Assembly (NCBI GenBank): GCA_032358255.1
Contig: JAULBX010025120.1
Span: 1-64,000, forward strand
DNA length: 64,000 nt
Direction of reading: 5' to 3'
Source of the DNA: Heterotrichella gracilis
Taxonomy: Eukaryota; Sar; Xanthophyceae; Tribonematales; Xanthonemataceae
In this document: positions 1 through 11,505 of the stretch, in pieces
Layout of the letters: each line of letters opens with the position of its first letter
How positions within the stretch are numbered: position 1 is the first letter of the stretch
Program-made: the position numbers and the translations under genes
The notes under the pieces: generated by a model
The model's input: only the letters and a program-made list of their open reading frames with translations
What the model was told of the DNA's origin: nothing
Database searches by the model: none

Positions 1-1403
1 CCCCCAGCCCCAGCTGCGCCCCCACCTCCTCCCCCACGTACTCGTTGAACGACCCCTCATACCCCTTGTCCTGCATCTTGAGGTACTGCAGGAACAGCTG
101 CACAGTGGTGTCCTCAGCAACGGGGTCCTCCTCTGCAGGGGGGAAGTAGGGGGTTCAGGAGAAGAAGAGGGGAGTGGGGGGTGCATAAAGGGCAAGCACT
201 ACAACACAAATGTAAGGGGAGGGGAAGTTTGTGTGTACACGGGGGCAGCTTATTGTGATCAGCTCTGATCGTGTACACTGTGATCAGCTCTGATCGTATA
301 CCATGCACACACCAACCCCATGGCCTTCAAACTCACCACTGGGATCAGCCCTTGTCATCTTCATTCGCCCCAGGTGATTGATCCTTGTATGCTGACATAT
401 ACATCCCGATACACGCACCAAAACCTTAAACCCTAATGCACTGGCTCCAAACCCTACACCCCCGCCACTGTCGCGCACCTTCCTCCCCAAACTCCTCCAT
501 GGGGATTGCCTCTGGCTCCTCCATCAAAAACCCTAAACCCTAACACACTGGCTCCAAACCCTACACCCCACCGCTGTCGCGCACCTTCCTCCCCAAACTC
601 CTCCATGGGGATTGCCTCTGGCTCCTCTATCTGGAAGTGGTGCGCATTGGTCCCTGAGGAAGAACCACAAAGTAGGGTTAAATGCCTGGGAGAAACAGTG
701 CCACCTTGAACACCACTAGTCACATAAGCAGAGTTGGGGTGCCTGGGTGAGCACTTCTAATCAGCATTATTCCGTTGATGCAAAGATTCCAGCAAAATGC
801 GTGTGAATGCAGGGATGGTGTGGGTGTGGCTGCGGGTATGGGTGAGGGTGCGACTTACCCTCAGGTACCCTCACAAAGTACCTCCCCTCCCCTGCCAGCG
901 CAGGCCGAACCCGCACGTAGGCTGCACCAGAAGAACATGTGTAAGCGGCCAAGGGGGCATGGAACACGATACCACCAGCATTTGGCGGGCGTTTTGTACT
1001 GCATTAATTTGCTCTAACCGGCAGGAAATGCACGTGGTTGGCTGTTGCCGGGGGAACAACAGCCCGCTGTGTGAATCGTGGAGCAGCAAGGGGCCATGCA
1101 CCTAGGGGCGATACATGCATTCTGCCATTGGTGTGCACCCGGGCGGCAGATGGCGCACGCGTCTGCGTGGTTACCACGGGTGTGCATTGATGGCAGCAGG
1201 AGCAACAGCAGGGTGCAGCGCAGGCAAGCGAAAACCCAGTTCCACGCAAAAACCCTTGCAAAGGGTTTGAAAACCTTGCCAGGCACACACCCCTGGGAAG
1301 GGTTCCCCCTACCCCAGCCAGGGCACGCACCGTACTCCCCCGTGTGCATCCCGATGCCCCCAATGGTAAACGAGCGCTTGAGCGTCTGTTGGTAGGGCCC
1401 AGG
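1..1403 (-). CDS. LPXC: LpxC-like UDP-3-O-acyl-GlcNAc deacetylase, N-terminal part (gene runs off the left edge)
   Basis: Zn-dependent deacetylase of the lipid A-type pathway that plants and some algae keep in organelles. I assemble four in-phase exons on the minus strand: 1331-1403, 859-921, 585-653 and 1-132. The joined peptide contains QQTLKRSFTIGGIGMHTGEY followed by AYVRVRPALAGEGRYFVRVP, which matches the first LpxC beta-strand block (QTL...GxGLHSG...VRxxPAxAGEGRYF). The next two exons (HFQIEEPEAIPMEEFGEE; VAEDTTVQLFLQYLKMQDKG) are not familiar from bacterial LpxC and may be an algal insertion. The Zn-binding HLLSA region is not reached, so it should lie to the left of the window. The first exon(s), with start codon and transit peptide, were not found; they should lie above 1403. 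The 585-653 exon has a decayed copy of its 3' end in the following intron (see repeats). Confidence 0.62.
422..645. repeat. Tandem duplication (about 107 bp period) of an LPXC exon end plus intron edge
   Basis: The stretch beginning near 434 (CCCTAATGCACTGGCTCC...) is repeated about 107 bp further right near 541. Each copy carries the end of the LPXC exon, the donor GTGCGCG and the flanking CCCTAAA filler. Only the right copy (585-653) has the acceptor side and the upstream half of the exon, so the left copy is a pseudo-exon end sitting inside the intron. Confidence 0.85.
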
Positions 1404-3297
1404 CTGCACACGCACATGCGCAGTTGGCGTGAGCCAAGGCAGGTGATGGTTGAGATGTATGGCAACCGAGTGTGGCGTAGGCCGTCAAGGGCAAGCACAC
1501 ATGCGTGTGGCAGCAGGAGAGCAGCACAGTACTTCACTGTCCTTCCCAAGCCGTGATGTATGATCACATGGAAATTGGCCGAAACTTTGGTGATGCAAGG
1601 AGTCTATCTGATGTAATTTACATCGCACATGCGGCTTCATGCATCCTACAGATGACACATGATATTACCTATGATGCAACACATTCGCCCTGCACAGTGC
1701 TTATATACCAAGCACACAGTGCTTATATACCGATGCACAGTTCTTATATACCAAACTACATTATAATACAAAAATATTTATTGTACAATACCACACTACA
1801 ATAAAAAATGATGCACTGCAAAATACTGTAAAAATACACTACAATGTGCTGTACAGGAAAACAGTCAGCAGTGCGCACCGCCGGCATCTGCGGCTTGTCT
1901 GACTTTGGCTTCCTCCCTGCCCTGCTCTTCTTCACAGCCTCTGCTGCGCTGCTGCACTGGGTGGGGGAGGCATGGCGCACAGCGGACGGGGAAGCGTGGC
2001 CGGCCTGCGGGGGGGCAACAGCACACAATGACATTACGCAATGCGCATTCTGTTACGTTGAAGAGGGGCAATTGCCCTGCTTTTGATGGGTTGCATTGGG
2101 ATGGGATGTGGGCGATGAGGTGTGTGGGTAACATGGTAATGCAATGGAGGGGCATCCATGCCATGGCCGGCCCTGCTGGTCGGTGGAAGGTGGGGCAATC
2201 CACTATTATGAGATGAAGGTGACGTGGTGGGGAATACGGCAAGGCTCTTGCCATGTGAAATTTGTTGTACCCTAGGGTTGGCCGCTGCGGTCACTGTGGT
2301 ACTGCTCCTGGTCAAGCTGTGCAGTGTCCTTGCGCCACTGGCGTTCATACCTGGAAGACGCTCGTGTTTGCAAGGAAGCTCGAGCTTCGATGGGATGTCA
2401 ACAGTCTATTCGTGGTCTTCCCGGGCAGGGCTGTACAACAGGTTGTACGTTTTGGGTGAATGCCCGAACCGATAGTACATGCATCAACATGCATCAATAT
2501 GGGGAAGTGGGTGCAAAAGCAATTGAAAGCTTAGACCAAGCTTAGCTCACCTATTGCAGCCCTCCCAGTGCCACTGACTGGCAGAACCCTGCTCATCTCC
2601 CCAAATGCACCTACAGAAAGGGTGCACCAGTTTAGCACAGTGGCCCACCTATGCCAGGGCCTAAACAGGCACCTCAGCACGTCCAAAAATAACGTGCGTA
2701 CAGTGTATAGTGTTGACTACCACCCGTCCAACCTTACGTGGGGGGCTTGGTGCTCCTGCTGCTGTATCTAGCCAACCGTGCTAGGCTAGGATGCTGCGGC
2801 TGCCAATATGGTATTTACTGATGCCTGTGGCAAACCCTATAGGTAACCAACGTTTCCTATAACCTCGTAAAACAAAGGGCAAACAAGGCTACGAGCCTAG
2901 CTACTTTTACAGTAGACCAAGTTGCGGCACTGGTGGGCACCCACCGTGTTCAAACAGGCGAAACAACTGCAAGCAAATTGGCAACTTGTGCCGGAGAGGG
3001 GGTAGTCATACCACGAGCAGAAGCCAGGTGCACTGGCACTTTGACCTTATAGGCCAAACGCATGGCCGCCACAGTCGCTGACCCTCGAGCCTGAAGTATC
3101 ACCCTCCCAAGGTGTATCAATAGTGGCAGGGGAAACGAGGTGAGAAAGTGGGCCCAACCATCGAGTGGCTGACGGGTCGTGGTACGTCGAGCTTGAAACC
3201 TTGGACCCAGCTACAATACGGACTGCAGGCTCTTACAATGGAGCTGTTACACGTGCGTTTTACCCTTGCATCCCTTGGAAAAGTGTTGCCCCTCGGC
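1404..3297. other. Intergenic stretch, no gene recognised
   Basis: Separates the LPXC fragment (minus) from the NTF2-like gene (plus), so it should hold both promoters and the missing first exon(s) of LPXC. Short reading frames here do not look like proteins. At 1691-1755 there are three imperfect 20-21 bp copies of a GCACAGTGCTTATATACC unit, which could supply TATA-like sequence. The 1755-1850 region is AT-rich. Confidence 0.5.
1691..1755. repeat. Three imperfect copies of a 20-21 bp CACAGTGCTTATATACC unit
   Basis: The core CTTATATACC recurs at about 1700, 1721 and 1743, each time preceded by CACAGT. It is a small tandem repeat in intergenic DNA. The TATATA cores could act as TATA-like elements, but no transcription start is visible. 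Confidence 0.8.
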
Positions 3298-4629
3298 ATG
3301 TTGTCCTCTCGGCATGTCAAGTTAGTCCTAACTTCTTCGTACCTACGCCAAAGCCAGGGGCTTGCGACACCCGCGCGTTCAGCTTTGTACAGACGGTCAG
3401 CTGCTTCAGCACGCGTTATCTTCCTCGCAGTGCTTCTAGCACGGCCAACATCCAGCTTTGCAGCGCAGGTAAGTTAGTAAAAGCCCAACACCACACACCC
3501 ACTGCGTGCCCCAGTGCACCTTCTGCAGGGTGCTGGTAAGTGGTGTCTTTACCCAACGCTCTTAGGGGTCTCTGAAAGGAGTACTAGAGTTTGGCACCAG
3601 GCAGTTTGACGTCTCTAGAGCACCAGCCTGTGAACCCCATGTTCCAGCCATGACCCCCACCGTGGTGCTTGTGCAGGGTGCCCACCACCACACGGCTGGC
3701 CAGGAAAGTGACAGCCTTCGTGCAAGCTGTACTTCTGATACTCCAATGACTTCATCTGACGCACCACCCTCAACCGGTCACCTTGGAGGGTCCATGGACA
3801 TGGACGTGGCACCTAGTGTCCAGGAGCTACTGGTTGATTTGGCCGAGGTATGCCACAGGAATCTCGTAAATTCCTTATTTGGATTGAAGACAGGAACCAG
3901 TGGTGCTTTTTAATGTCTATTAGGCAACGCACGGCGCCTTTTGCAAACCCACACCAGACTGTGTACCAACACTGCCTGTACCACGTAGGTCTACACCACC
4001 AAGGATGTGGAGGAGCAAGTGCGTATGATTGACAAGCTCTATGCAGACAAGGCCACGTTCATGGACAACATGGTGTGTGCTACCGGGAAGAAAGCCGTCA
4101 AGCTGCAGCTGTACTCACTCATCAAGCTTTTTGGGCCCATCACAATCACCCCAGACCAGCCGACTGTCAAGCAGGTGGAAGGCGCACAAGAGGTATGAGC
4201 AGCACTGTATCGCAGTATCACTGAATCAAGGCAACTCACCTTCTTTGCAAGCCAGTTGCTTGTGTTTCACGCAACTGTCAATGGTAAGCCGCTTGCTAAT
4301 GCCATGGCGCTCCCGCGCAGGTCGTGTTCAAAAACACCCAGAACTACAAGTTCGAGAGGAACGGGTGGATCAGCAAGAAGATTCTGCCAGAAGAGGTTGA
4401 GCTGCAAGTGCTGACAACTCTGACTCTCGACGAGCAATCTGGTCAGATCACACGGCATGAGGACGCATGGCAGGGCTATGGCTCACAGCCTGTGTTCCTG
4501 AGGAAGTTCACTGCAGGGTCTGCCAACACGATTTTCAGACTGATCGGCTGGGAGCGCCAGATCAAGAAGGCCAGCAAAGCAGGCTCGGTTGAAACAGGTC
4601 CAACTGGTGCTTCGACACCGTCCTTGTAG
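3298..4629 (+). CDS. Protein with C-terminal SnoaL/NTF2-like fold, possibly plastid-targeted
   Basis: Four exons keep phase: 3298(?)-3468, 3677-3847, 3989-4192 and 4321-4629 (TAG stop), about 284 residues. Introns are GT-AG and phase 0. The N-terminal exon is rich in Ser, Ala and Arg (RSALYRRSAASARV) and resembles an organelle transit peptide. The start at 3298 is the most sensible Met, but 3148 is also open. A low-complexity Ser/Thr/Pro linker follows. The body (VEEQVRMIDKLYADKATFMD ... VVFKNTQNYKF ... SGQITRHEDAWQGYG) reads like a SnoaL/NTF2-like alpha+beta barrel, in which a short helix pair is followed by strands ending in a charged HEDxW-type strand. I cannot name a substrate. The family assignment is inference from sequence pattern; that the exons are coding is well supported by phase and codon use. 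Confidence 0.7.
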
Positions 4630-5630
4630 AGCTGCTTGTACAGCAGGCTCAGTGCCGGGAAACAAGGTTTCTGGGCTGTGTATTAGGTTGAAGCCAGAAT
4701 GTTGATATTTAGTGCTTAGTTCCTTTTTTTGCCGTGGATTGTGGACCGGATTAGGTGCGGGGTTTGCCTATTGATGCTATTACCCATGATTGACAAGGCA
4801 AGTACCCACGGTTGTCACGGCAGTGCCTGAGGTTTGGCACACGGCATGGCCATACTTGTTGTGGAATTGTTAAGGTACAGCCTTGTTAAGGTACAGCCTT
4901 AGGCAAGGGAAGCGCAACGTGCCCTTTCTGAGCCATAGTTGCAAGCCAAGGGCCCCACTGTGGCTTAGCCAGGGCACCACATATCAGGAGCTCCAAAATC
5001 AAACAGACTATTCTCACGTGTAATCATGATAGCTTGATGGCTGCTCTGCTTTTTATGGACTGCTTATGAGTGCTCTTGTTGATGACCTGCATACTGTGGA
5101 TGATATGCTTTTAAGGCAAGACCAAAGTGGGTTTGGTCTGCGGCCCTGTTGTGTCTAAGAGTTGGTGTACCGGTTGCCGTGCTGTGCTCTGTTATCAGAA
5201 GGTCGTTATACGTGGCAGGTACTTGTGGGTGCTTCGTCAGTACTCAGTAGGTGAGCTGATGTGCACCGGTTTGTCAAACTTGTAAACATGCCTTGCTTGT
5301 CAAGGACTGCTGACCATTAGGTCAATTTGCACCGGAACCCACTTACATACGGCAAAGCGCAATCCGCTGGCTTGCTAACGTGAGGTGCGTGACATGGCAC
5401 ACCCTACGGGTGTCAACAGTGCACTGTTCATACTGGCGACCCTCTCTGTCAGTGTGCCACCTCGTGAGATTCAATATGTGAGAAACAATGCAAGAATCTC
5501 TGCCACACCCCGCCACAAATATCTGCCAGTGGGGCTGGATGAGGAACACCACTGAGGCAAATCTCTGTGGACAAAATGGGTTCATGGAGTGTGTAACATC
5601 AGCAAGCCTATACACTGCACCCTCCCCCCT
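4630..5630. other. Intergenic region between convergent genes; small 16-bp direct repeat
   Basis: Contains the 3' ends of the NTF2-like gene (plus) and of PSMA2 (minus). At 4869-4900 a 16-bp unit GTTAAGGTACAGCCTT occurs twice in tandem. On the minus strand a TGTAA (TTACA at 5344-5348) could be the PSMA2 poly(A) signal, but it lies nearly 290 bases past the stop. Nothing coding was recognised. Confidence 0.5.
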
Positions 5631-6538
5631 CTACTCCACTTCCTGCAGGTAATCTGTGACTTCTGCTTGCGTGAGCACCTTGAACTTGCGGTCCTCGCCA
5701 ATGATGGCCACCTCAATGTTGCTCGCAGACAGCTCCCCCTCGAACCCCTCTTTCAACGTGAGCAGCGCTGTGTGGATGGCATCCTCCAGCTCCATATCGT
5801 CGCTGTACCGCTTCTCCAAGAAGGTCTTTGCGTTGCTCATGTTCTTGCCGATGGCTGACGCCTTCCAGGCAAAGTATGAGCCAGATGGGTCGATCTGATA
5901 TAGCTGTGGGCCGTTGTCATCGCAGCCTGCCAGCAGAAGGGAGACCCCAAAGGGCCGCACTCCACCAGACTCTGAACAGTGTCGAGGGGAGGTGTCAGGC
6001 GCATGCTGGAGGCATGTGACCAGGGCAAGCACAACCAGCACAGCAGGAAACAGGAAGGGAGTCAAACGTGGATTGTCTTACGTGTGAACTCCTGCATCAC
6101 GGTGGCCACCTCCCTGACCAGCTGCGCCACTGGGATGTGCTCCTTGTACAGCTGGTAGTATGTCTGTGCTGACTTCCGGGCCTTTCTCACCAGCACCCTT
6201 GAGTCTGGCCCCATACCGCTGTACACAACGCCTATATTGGGCGTTAGCAATGAGGTTTTCTGAACTGTTGTCTCGTCCACAAGTATCGACGGCAGCTTTT
6301 TCTCTGTTGCCAACACCACGCCATTGCTCGCCTTGATGCCGAGGGACGTTGCCCCGCCGTTGACAGCGTTGAGAGCATACTCAATTTGCACCAGTTTCCC
6401 ACTTGGACTGAAGGTTGTGAGGGAAAAGGAGTACTGCAAACACCCATGCGCATAGTTTAAGTTCTTGACAATGTGAACGGGCATATGCATGCATTGCATC
6501 AGACATCAGACAACCCAACTCACCGCAGACTCCCCCAT
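5631..6538 (-). CDS. PSMA2: 20S proteasome subunit alpha type-2
   Basis: Structural alpha subunit of the 20S core, nuclear/cytosolic. Three exons: 6524-6538 (MGESA only), 6082-6433 and 5631-5971, giving 235 residues, the usual length for alpha2. Diagnostic stretches are [20 protein letters not shown] (alpha-subunit N-terminal signature), [53 protein letters not shown] and a C-terminus ending DYLQEVE. Splice phases agree at both junctions (GCG|TAC; C|AG). The first exon carries only five codons, so the start lies far from the bulk of the protein. As an alpha subunit it has no catalytic threonine. The gene lies head to head with the Alba gene, about 960 bp between start codons. Confidence 0.97.
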
Positions 6539-7500
6539 CGTCGTTGACCTTTGCACTCAGTGCTTCTGTCTCTTCTTTATCGACAGCGATGCTTCAAGCA
6601 AGAAAGATAGGTCGAAACTAAGCAGTGGGTCCCCAGTTGGTCTATTAAGTGGTGTGTGCATGCAAGCGCTTGTACTCAGAATATATGTATGTTTAGTTGG
6701 GCTCACACAGCGTCAACACAGGAGATGCTGCGTCTGTTATGCTACGCCCCGGTCCGGGCGCGCTCTATCAAAAGGCATCATGAAGGGCGCACCAAAGTGG
6801 GAGGCCAACAAGAGCCCAACACACCCTAAACCCTAATTGTTGGCCCGATCTCACGGCCGGGCCCTAATCGATGTCGGACATTTCGCGTACCTGTCCCGTC
6901 GCTTCTTTTGGGCCAGAGTAGCGGGATTCTCCTGGGCCAAATCAGATGCTGACTTGAGGCGGAAAATGCGCAGAGATCTCGCGATCCCAGCGCCATATTC
7001 ACAAGATTTACAAGATTTACAAGATTTATTTGACAGTGACATTCAGGGATACAGGAAAAAGCCAACTTCACGCGATCTTCCTCGAATTCCCCAGAAAATC
7101 TCGATTGGGTCCTAATTAGGGTCCTTCTGCTGGCCCTTTCTGCGGGCCCCTTGCTTGACACTGCAAGGTGGTGGGATATAGGGCACAGGCAGCCACCTTC
7201 TCTGTGACAAAAGTTTTCTTCTTCCGCAAGCATTGTCAAGGTAATGTTCCCTCCAAGACCGCGATGCCCGTCAGTTCTTGTATTCGTATTTGCAGAACCT
7301 CTGTAACCCGGCGCTCGCCCCTCATTCTACTTGTATAGGTGCCTGAAGACACCCTGCCTGGTTTCATTTTGTGAAAGCCTTGTGCCCTCGCCCTGTTTGG
7401 CAAATCGCCGGACCACGAAACAGGAGCACCATAGCGAGGTAGCCTCAAGGCTGTGTAAATCCCCAGCTGTGAAGCTAAAGAAATCTGCTCATCATCAGCA
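6539..7500. promoter_or_regulatory. Shared intergenic region between divergent PSMA2 and Alba genes, with GGCCCA-type motifs
   Basis: The region contains two exact TGGGCC hexamers (6909-6914 and 6933-6938) plus related GGCCCG/GGGCCC cores near 6843, 6860 and 7140. TGGGCC/GGCCCA is the Site II element of plant housekeeping and ribosomal promoters, so a bidirectional promoter is plausible. It also holds three exact 9-bp ACAAGATTT units (7001-7027). Transcription starts cannot be placed, and part of this stretch may be 5' UTR or a 5' UTR intron of the Alba gene. Confidence 0.4.
7001..7027. repeat. 9-bp unit ACAAGATTT repeated three times
   Basis: Exact head-to-tail triplication in the PSMA2/Alba divergent intergenic region. 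No function can be inferred. Confidence 0.95.
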
Positions 7501-8911
7501 ATGGATGGATCAGACTCCCAAGTAGCCCTGGCCAGGTACAGCAAGCCTGTAAACCCTTAGGCATGCCTGTAGGGACGTGCAATGCACTTGCTGTTGCCCA
7601 AGCCCACCCCTAGGCAGTGTGGTCGAGGTGAAACGGGGTGCGTGCTGCTGGCTGAACCTGAGCGCCCTTCCTGGCTCCGGCCCACAATGCACACAACGCA
7701 TCCTCGTGTCTTTGCCCCTTTCAGCGCTGCACCAAGCTACTGGTGACTCGCTAGCCCGCGCACAAGTTAGGTCCCACACGTTGCGTTCCACCTGTCCCGT
7801 CGTGACCGTGCCTGTTGCTGTTCTTGCCCCACTGTGGCCAGGTGGTGGCCCCTGTTGCACTGCAGCACACCGTGTGCCCCTCCCGATCGCCACAGTGGTT
7901 TGTTGCAGCCCTTTCCGCCCTTCCTGTTGCTGATCATCTTAGTATTATTGCACGGTGGGAAGACATGAATCGGATAGAGCAGATCACTTGCAAGTGGGGG
8001 AGTGGCACGCACTTTTTGGCCACACATGCTGACAGGCGCACTTTTTGACAAACCCTTGTTACTGACAGGATTCAAGTCTCGAACAAGCAGAAGACAATCG
8101 CATTCTACGTCAACCTGGCAAAGGTATGCTGTCGTACACGCTGCAACTTGTTGCACTTGTTCGCCGCCGCACGTTGGTGGTCGCCCACTGACAGCATGTT
8201 TGCTGACCACACTGACAACCACCACGGGTTTTGTGCTGCAGAGGTTTCTGCAACAGTATGGGGAGGTTCAATTGTCGGCGTTGGGGCTAGGTGCGTGTTG
8301 GCAGGGGCGTTTGTAGCCTCTGTGGCAAGATTTGACAGCATCTGCAAAGCTGGATGGCTTGTGCTGTTTTGAAGTTCTGTTGCAGCAATACCAACGTAGT
8401 GTGAAGCTCTGCTTCAGCAGTGCCAGCGTGTTCTGAGCACTATAATTAAACTCCCACTTTTTTGTGCTGCAGCGATCTCAACCATGGTGACAGTGGCTGA
8501 AATCCTCAAGGGCAGTGGCCTGGCAGTTGAGAAACGTAAGGAACTGACTTGCACTTTTGTGTTGCACCACTTGTATCTGCTGACTGTACCGCTCTTTGAA
8601 GTGTTCACGATTGCTATGTTTCCTGTGGGCCTACGTGGGCCACGCACTGCTTTGTGTGTTCAAAGATGGTTCACGCCACCTAACAGCCGCGCTCCACGCA
8701 CCGCACAGGGACGTTAACTGGGCTGAATACAGTGGATGATGACGGAAACCCCCGTGCTGTCAGCAAGCCCAGCATGGAGGTTATCCTGATCAAGACAGCT
8801 GAGTTTGACACCATCATGGCTGAGCAGCTGGCAGAGCACCAGCAGCAGGATGACGGGGTGGACATCGCTGTGGAGGTGGACGGAGGCGAGGAGGAGTTTG
8901 AGGAAAACTGA
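7501..8911 (+). CDS. Alba-domain DNA/RNA-binding protein
   Basis: Small nucleic-acid-binding protein of the eukaryotic (Rpp20/Rpp25-related) Alba family; plant members bind RNA and R-loops. Five exons: 7501-7535, 8069-8123, 8242-8290, 8473-8535 and 8709-8911, all in phase, 134 residues. The Alba core is clear: RIQVSNKQKTIAFYVNLAKR, then GEVQLSALGLAISTMVTVAE, ILKGSGLAVEK, and a last strand MEVILIKTAEFD. The acceptors share a TTGTGCTGCAG pattern. Instead of the RGG tail of long Alba proteins, this one ends in a short acidic tail (VEVDGGEEEFEEN), so it belongs to the short form. There are two candidate Met codons at 7501 and 7505; only 7501 is in frame with the Alba core. Confidence 0.93.
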
Positions 8912-11085
8912 TGGGCGCGGAAGGGCAGAAACAGCAGGGCAGGTGACCTCAAGCTCACCATCACAGGGAGTGGAGCTTATGGACCTCACCCGGACGATCC
9001 TCCCATACCAACCTTGCTTCTGCTCCTGCAAGCCCATTTGTGGACCAGCACTGGCACCGGTGCACACTGGCCGTGGTTCAAGCTGCGGCCAGCGGTACAG
9101 AAGCCTTTGCAGCACCTTCAGGCAGTTGCGCCAGGCTGCAGCAGCCTCAGCGTGTCCAGTATGCGCATACTACAACATACAGTCTACATGCTACGACCCC
9201 CCCCACCTCCCCTTGGGCGCACTTAAGGGCCTCAGTTGCTACCAACCCAGATCCACATCTGCCCCGCCAGCTTTTGAGAACAGGTGCCAGCCTAAGCAGT
9301 GCAGCAGTATGTGTGGGTGCTGGTTGGTAGTTCGGTTTTGATTGATTTCGTTGCATGGTCCTTCAGCACTTGAGAACCCAATTTTTATCCGTACCACGGC
9401 ATTGTTGCCTGTGCGTGCACAGCTGTCGTGTTTCAATAGGCAGCTGGGCAGGACTGTGGCGAGGGGAGCACCCAAGAAGGCTGCACCTGCGTGGTGTGGT
9501 TACTGCTCTTACCATTACCCCCTTGCCCAGGGTGGCGTATCGCCGCCACAGGTGAACTTGCAAGTGTGGGAGACCAATGAATGAGGCAACCTTTCCGTTA
9601 GGGCAGTGCTTTTCCGTCCTGTGCGTGACTTGGACCAAGGGCACGCCAGGCTTGTTTGTCAGCATCCCGTGGGAAAGGGCTACATTCAGCAGCCTGCCCT
9701 GTTTTGTACTTGACCCCGGTGCTTGTTGCCACCGTTTTGAAACCAGATCCTTATAGGCAACAATCGTTTCGTATACAACCACTTTGTTTAGCTCAGTTGA
9801 GACTTTAAATTTGACCCAACTCAGGCCATGTTCAGTTCAGCCTGCATATGGTTTGGGACTATTCATGAAGCATTGCAGTACGTCGTGTGTGTTGTGCTTG
9901 GGGTCCTGTGTGCGGGGAGTGTGCCCTTGCGTGGCAGTACTGTGTTCCCTCGTTCATATCAGGGAACCCTGTGTGACACTGTGAGGATGAATGTTGTCTT
10001 GGGTGTGTGTGCGTATTTTGTATTTAGGTAGCTTTTACCATTTTTATCCGCTACGATTACTGACTCAGAGTCTCCCGATTGCAAGGCATCCTGCTTGCAG
10101 TCACTCTTTTATGCTCAGCCTTGTTAGCCACAAAACCCTACCGCAATCCCTAGCTGTTTGAGCTAGTTGTGAACTATGAAGTGGTGCATCACACGCTCTG
10201 TGGTATGTTTTGCGTGCTACGTTGGTTGCTTTTTCTCGTTTCTGCTCACACATAAGGCCCTCGCAGCTGCTGATTCCCATAGCATTTTGATGCGTAATTA
10301 TATCCATACTGTGCTCATGGGAACAATTTTCAGCACGTCAAGATTCTGTGTCAATGCCGCATCAAGCACTTGGAAGTCACGTGGGCCGTACTAGGCAGTG
10401 TTGACGTAATACGAGGGCCATACTATGCACTGTTTTGTCACACAGTAACACATATATCTTGCCCACTGTGCCGATGTGTGCCAGTCTGCCGATCATGGTA
10501 CAAATTGGGGACCTGCACGTGAATTTGAAACCCAGGGGTTGAGGATGATCGGCTGCAACAACAATAAACAATTAAAAATCTTTGTTTTTGCGTGACTGGC
10601 CAACCGACACCCTTTATGATAGATGGTGATCACTGTAGAGGAACCGTAGGCTATTCAAATTAATTTTTGTGGCTGGTGATTTTGCAATGCTTGCCCGGCG
10701 CTGCATGGGCATTGTTGGTAAGCACATAACGCGCATAGTTAAACTCTTGTAAACAATCCAGTACCGGATCCGCTACAAAATTTGGCGACGAAAAAGAGAA
10801 GCAGAATGGCCCCACACACAGCGGCATGCCCGCCACAAAAGAAAGAAAACAAATCATAAAAGTTGAACGCCCCCATCTCGCTGGCAGTGCCAGCCATGGC
10901 CCAGCCCGGGACTACAGGGACATTCACATTGGTTGCAATGTTCTCAAGAAGCAAGTGCATCATTATTACTAGCGCCTGACTGGCGGGACTCTCACCAGTA
11001 TGTCATGTCGCTGGCATGCCTTGCAAGGCTCTTGATCAACGCCGCCATAGCAGTGGTTGATGGCCAGCAACACACCCACACTCTA
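8912..11085. other. Non-coding stretch between convergent Alba and SGNH genes
   Basis: About 2.2 kb with 3' UTR sequence from both sides. I find no convincing exon. A 74-codon minus-strand frame near 10739-10963 has hydrophobic runs but no recognisable family and no splice partners. Base composition becomes AT-richer around 10560-10830. Confidence 0.5.
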
Positions 11086-11086
11086 C

Positions 11087-11505
11087 CAGCCTCCCACCAC
11101 GTCGCCAAAGGTCCTCCTGGAGCCGGTGCTGACACCCAAACCGCCCAGGCGCAGCGGCCTATACCGGCCACTGGCAGGCGCCACCGCCACTGTAAGTGCA
11201 ATGCCCTCATCGCCCCAGCAGGCGCCGCCTCGCACTGCAACCCAGCCAGCCTCACGCTACAACGCCGTTGGGGCAAGCGCCGGCACCCAGATCCGCCCCG
11301 CCGCAGCGGCCTGTACCGGCGCAGCGGTCAATGCAGGCGCCGCAGCCTCTGTCAGTGCAGCGGCCCCCCTTGCTGCAACTGCCTGGAGTCGTGCACCACA
11401 CCGCCACCCAGCCAGCCTCGCGCTACAACGCCGCTGGGGCAAGCGCTGGCACCACAACCGGCCCCGCCGCAGCGGCCTGTATCGGCGGCGCGGCCGATGC
11501 CGGCC
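11087..11505. repeat. Three diverged tandem copies (about 160-180 bp) of the SGNH gene's last-exon tail
   Basis: The end of the SGNH open frame (11410-11505 on this strand) is repeated with divergence at about 11232-11340 and 11087-11190. On the minus strand each copy reads a stretch ending in a variant of QAAAAG..VPALAPxAL followed by a stop, so the downstream copies are now 3' UTR. The whole block is very GC-rich and encodes runs of Ala. Confidence 0.75.
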
